Below, one piece after another: positions 61,938-64,000 of a stretch of 64,000 bases of DNA. Positions within the stretch are counted from its first letter, which is position 1. Every line of letters starts with the position of its first letter. Both the position numbers and the translations under genes were made by a program. This DNA comes from RYN-133 sp963754285 (GTDB lineage: Bacteria > Actinomycetota > Actinomycetes > Mycobacteriales > Jatrophihabitantaceae), in contig CAVWFN010000002.1 of the NCBI GenBank assembly GCA_963754285.1, forward strand, positions 269,964 to 333,963, read 5' to 3'. The notes under the pieces are model-generated. The model did no database searches, had not been told where the DNA came from, and saw nothing but the letters and a program-made list of their open reading frames with translations.

Positions 61938-62897
61938 CTACGTCGCGGCATACGAAGCAAGTGCTGAGGCGGCGTCGGAGCGGATGGACTCCGCGAGCCA
62001 GCCGGGTGACAGCACCGCGACCTGCCCGCCCGAACCAAGGACGAGTGCCCGTACCCAGGCCGGCTCCGACACCCGAAGCGACACCTGCAACGCACCGTCG
62101 TCGAGTTCGTCGACGTGCTCGTGCGGGTAGTAGTCGGCGACCCACGCGTAGGCCTCGGACAGCCGCAGCACGGCGAGCAGGTGTTCTGACGCCGGCTGGT
62201 AAACGCCCTCGGCGAGGTCGCGAAGTTGCAGCCCCTGCGGCGGACGGGCCGCCTCGTCGAGCAATCGCACGTCCTCGATGCGGTCGACGCGGAAGACGCG
62301 CACGCCCTCGGCGTTGCGACACCACGCTTCGAGATAGGAATGCCCGTCGGCCTCGAACACGCGAAGCGGATCGACGACTCGCTGCGACGACTCGTCGCGA
62401 GCAGCGGTGTAGTAGCGCAGTTCGAGCGCACGCGATTCGGCGATCGAACGGTGCAACACCGGCAGCAGCCGGGTGGTCGCGTCGAGGGCGACGGTGACCG
62501 TCGCATCGTCGACCGCTCCCCCGGCCGCCGTCTCGACCTTGGCCAGTGCGCGCTGCACGGCGTCGCTGTCGGCCAGTCCCGGTGTCTCGGCGAGCGTGCG
62601 CAACGCGACGGCCAGCGCGAGCGCCTCTTCGGCCGAAAGCCGCAGTGGACGCGACATTCCGGCATCGAAGATCACCGAGACCGTCTCACCCTCGAACGAG
62701 AGGTCGATCAGGTCACCCGGGCCGTGGCCCGGCAGGCCGCACATCCACAGCAGTTGCAGATCGCGGCGTAACTGCTGCTCGCTCACGCCGAAGTCGTCGG
62801 CAGCTTCGGAGACCTTGATGCCCGGATGCGCCTGCAGGTACGGGACGAGCGCGAGCAGCCGCGGCAACCGCTGCTCGTTCGCGTTGGCGCGCGTCAT
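61938..62897 (-). CDS. pafC: WYL-domain regulator PafC
   Basis: 319 residues. N-terminal winged helix QRLPRLLALVPYLQAHPGIK then VSEAADDFGVSEQQLRRDLQ, and a WYL domain: ALELRYYTAARDESSQRVVD, SYLEAWCRNAEGVRVFRVDR. PafB and PafC form a complex which turns on the LexA-independent DNA-damage response in mycobacteria. ATG overlaps the pafB stop (ATGA). Confidence 0.92.
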   Translation of the reverse strand: MTRANANEQRLPRLLALVPYLQAHPGIKVSEAADDFGVSEQQLRRDLQLLWMCGLPGHGPGDLIDLSFEGETVSVIFDAGMSRPLRLSAEEALALAVALRTLAETPGLADSDAVQRALAKVETAAGGAVDDATVTVALDATTRLLPVLHRSIAESRALELRYYTAARDESSQRVVDPLRVFEADGHSYLEAWCRNAEGVRVFRVDRIEDVRLLDEAARPPQGLQLRDLAEGVYQPASEHLLAVLRLSEAYAWVADYYPHEHVDELDDGALQVSLRVSEPAWVRALVLGSGGQVAVLSPGWLAESIRSDAASALASYAAT

Positions 62898-63928
62898 GCC
62901 GGACTCCCGGCCGCAGCCCGCAGCCGCGCAACGACGGCGTCGGCGAGCTCGGGCGGATCCACGACATGCGCGGCTGACCCCGCCGCCGCGACCTGCCGGG
63001 CCAGCCAATGCAGATCGGAATAGGTGATCTCCAACGTGCCGTCGACGTCCTTGTCGGCGATGCGCCGCAGCGAAGCGACCCCTGGGGCGTTGACGCGGAC
63101 GTGGGCGATCTGGGTGTCTTCGGCGGCTCGTCCGCTCACCATTTCGAGCAGGTCGAGGTCATCGGGACGTTCGAAGGCCGCCGGGGCACCGAGCGCGTCG
63201 ACCCGGCCGACGATCCGCGACAGCCGGAAGATGCGCGGCTCACCGCGATCGCGGTCGAAACCGGCGACGTACCAGCGTCCACGCCATGACAACACACCCC
63301 AGGGTTCGAGCGTGCGCGTCTGTACGGATCCCGCTCCGGACTTGAGGTAGTCGAAACTCACAGCTCGCGCTGTGCGTGCTGCATCGATCAGGGCCGGCAG
63401 GCTCGGGTCGCTCGTGTCGAGATCGGGCACGGCACCGGGTGGCGCGTCGTCCTGGACGGGCGTGCCGGCGGCGCGGAGTTTCATCAGCGCCGAGCGGGCC
63501 TGCTCGCCGAGGGTCGCCGAGCGCCACAGCCGGCTCGCGAGACCGACGGCGGCCGCCTCGGCGGCGTCGAACTCGATCGGGGGCAGCTCGTACTCGCCAC
63601 GCTTGATCCGGTAGCCGTCCTCGCTGTCGAAGTGCGAGTTGCGGCCGGTCTCGAGCGGGATGCCGAGCTCGCGCAGTTCGGCCTTGTCGCGCTCGAACAT
63701 GCGCTTGAACGCCTCGTCGGTCGCCTTGCTGCCGTCGCCGGCTTCGTAGCCCGGCACGGCATCGCGGATGCGTTCGGCGGTCAGGAACTGGCGGGTCGAG
63801 AGCAGGCAGATGACCAGGTTGACCAGTCGCTCTGCCCGCCGCGCCGCCATGTCCTCGAAACTAATGCCCGTGCGGCGACGCGGCGCCGAGGCGCGCGTGT
63901 CCGGCCGCGTGTTCGACCCAGTGGGCAT
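62894..63928 (-). CDS. pafB: WYL-domain regulator PafB
   Basis: 344 residues. Winged helix LVNLVICLLSTRQFLTAERI then RDAVPGYEAGDGSKATDEAF, GYRIKRGEYELPPIEFDAAE, and WYL domain (VSFDYLKSGAGSVQTRTLEP, WYVAGFDRDRGEPRIFRLSR). Pairs with PafC. The ATG at 63928 is used because TAATCT lies seven bases upstream; an in-frame ATG at 63850 is a shorter option. pafA is expected just outside the window. Confidence 0.92.
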   Translation of the reverse strand: MPTGSNTRPDTRASAPRRRTGISFEDMAARRAERLVNLVICLLSTRQFLTAERIRDAVPGYEAGDGSKATDEAFKRMFERDKAELRELGIPLETGRNSHFDSEDGYRIKRGEYELPPIEFDAAEAAAVGLASRLWRSATLGEQARSALMKLRAAGTPVQDDAPPGAVPDLDTSDPSLPALIDAARTARAVSFDYLKSGAGSVQTRTLEPWGVLSWRGRWYVAGFDRDRGEPRIFRLSRIVGRVDALGAPAAFERPDDLDLLEMVSGRAAEDTQIAHVRVNAPGVASLRRIADKDVDGTLEITYSDLHWLARQVAAAGSAAHVVDPPELADAVVARLRAAAGSPA

Positions 63929-63935
63929 GGGTACC

Positions 63936-63941
63936 AGATTA
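63936..63941 (-). promoter_or_regulatory. Leaderless-type -10 box of pafB
   Basis: TAATCT on the minus strand, seven bases before ATG 63928, so pafBC have a promoter of their own independent of pafA. Confidence 0.5.
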
Positions 63942-64000
63942 GTGGTGTCGCGTTGCGCTTTCGGCGCTGGACGGGCCTCCTTTGGGACCGCTCGCTACGC

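Noticed and set aside
1..64000. tRNA, rRNA genes, CRISPR arrays and insertion sequences
   Set aside because: I saw no cloverleaf with a GGTTCGAATCC-type arm, no rRNA stretch, no repeat-spacer array and no transposase.

Overview
The window is high-GC DNA from an actinobacterium (phylum Actinomycetota). The evidence is a mycobacterial-type HIP (steroid C/D ring) catabolic locus, RbpA, PafB/PafC, HelY, Ppm1 and Lnt, a WS/DGAT enzyme, DUF222/HNH genes, GuaB1, many ATGA/GTGA gene overlaps, and several TANNNT promoters placed where leaderless mRNAs would start. I cannot place it below class level from sequence alone.

Layout. 1-5.5 kb: a divergent fadD3 / fadE30-ipdF-kstR2-fadA6 locus with a KstR2-type operator between the arms, then an alpha/beta hydrolase. 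This stretch has a frame break roughly every 100 bases although protein similarity runs through each gene, so it is probably poorly polished sequence near a contig end. 5.5-12.4 kb: MFS exporter with its ArsR-type regulator and operator, a WYL regulator with an SDR, an amidase, and an AraC-VOC pair. 12.5-13.8 kb: a frame-broken DUF222/HNH gene. 14-25.7 kb: lipoprotein, prolyl-iminopeptidase-like hydrolase, an ECF42-type sigma factor with its YCII partner, GNAT, flavin/PNPOx protein, EamA transporter, CGNR regulator and a P-loop protein, SppA, a PIG-V-like membrane enzyme, Smr protein, glutathionyl-hydroquinone reductase and a VOC protein. 25.7-31.9 kb: hydrolase, a secreted unknown protein divergent from a transmembrane Ser/Thr kinase, a DUF222 remnant, an SCO4848-family protein, WS/DGAT and a CDF metal exporter.

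32-38.5 kb: trpS preceded by a 14-codon leader peptide with tandem Trp codons and a competing hairpin set (ribosome-mediated attenuator), guaB1, a HAD protein, a foldable intergenic segment before a DUF5999 gene, and a znuABC-type metal importer with a large palindrome upstream and a short MIRU-like repeat between znuC and znuB. 38.5-47.5 kb: AidB-like acyl-CoA dehydrogenase and TetR divergent from a P450, an acyl-CoA ligase, a DUF885 protein, GDPD and an Atg22-type MFS. 47.5-55.6 kb: gamma-glutamyltransferase, rbpA with a SigR-type promoter, ppm1 and lnt as separate coupled genes, an amidohydrolase and a LacI regulator. 55.6-64 kb matches the mycobacterial order Rv2090-Rv2091c-helY-tatC-(tatA slot)-pafC-pafB: exonuclease, a DUF4333 protein with a long Tyr/Gly/Gln-rich tail, helY, tatC, a small non-TatA membrane protein, pafC and pafB.

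The strongest regulatory signals are the trpS attenuator, the KstR2 operator, the SigR-like rbpA promoter, and the shared sequence block at the znuC/znuB and lnt/ppm1 junctions.
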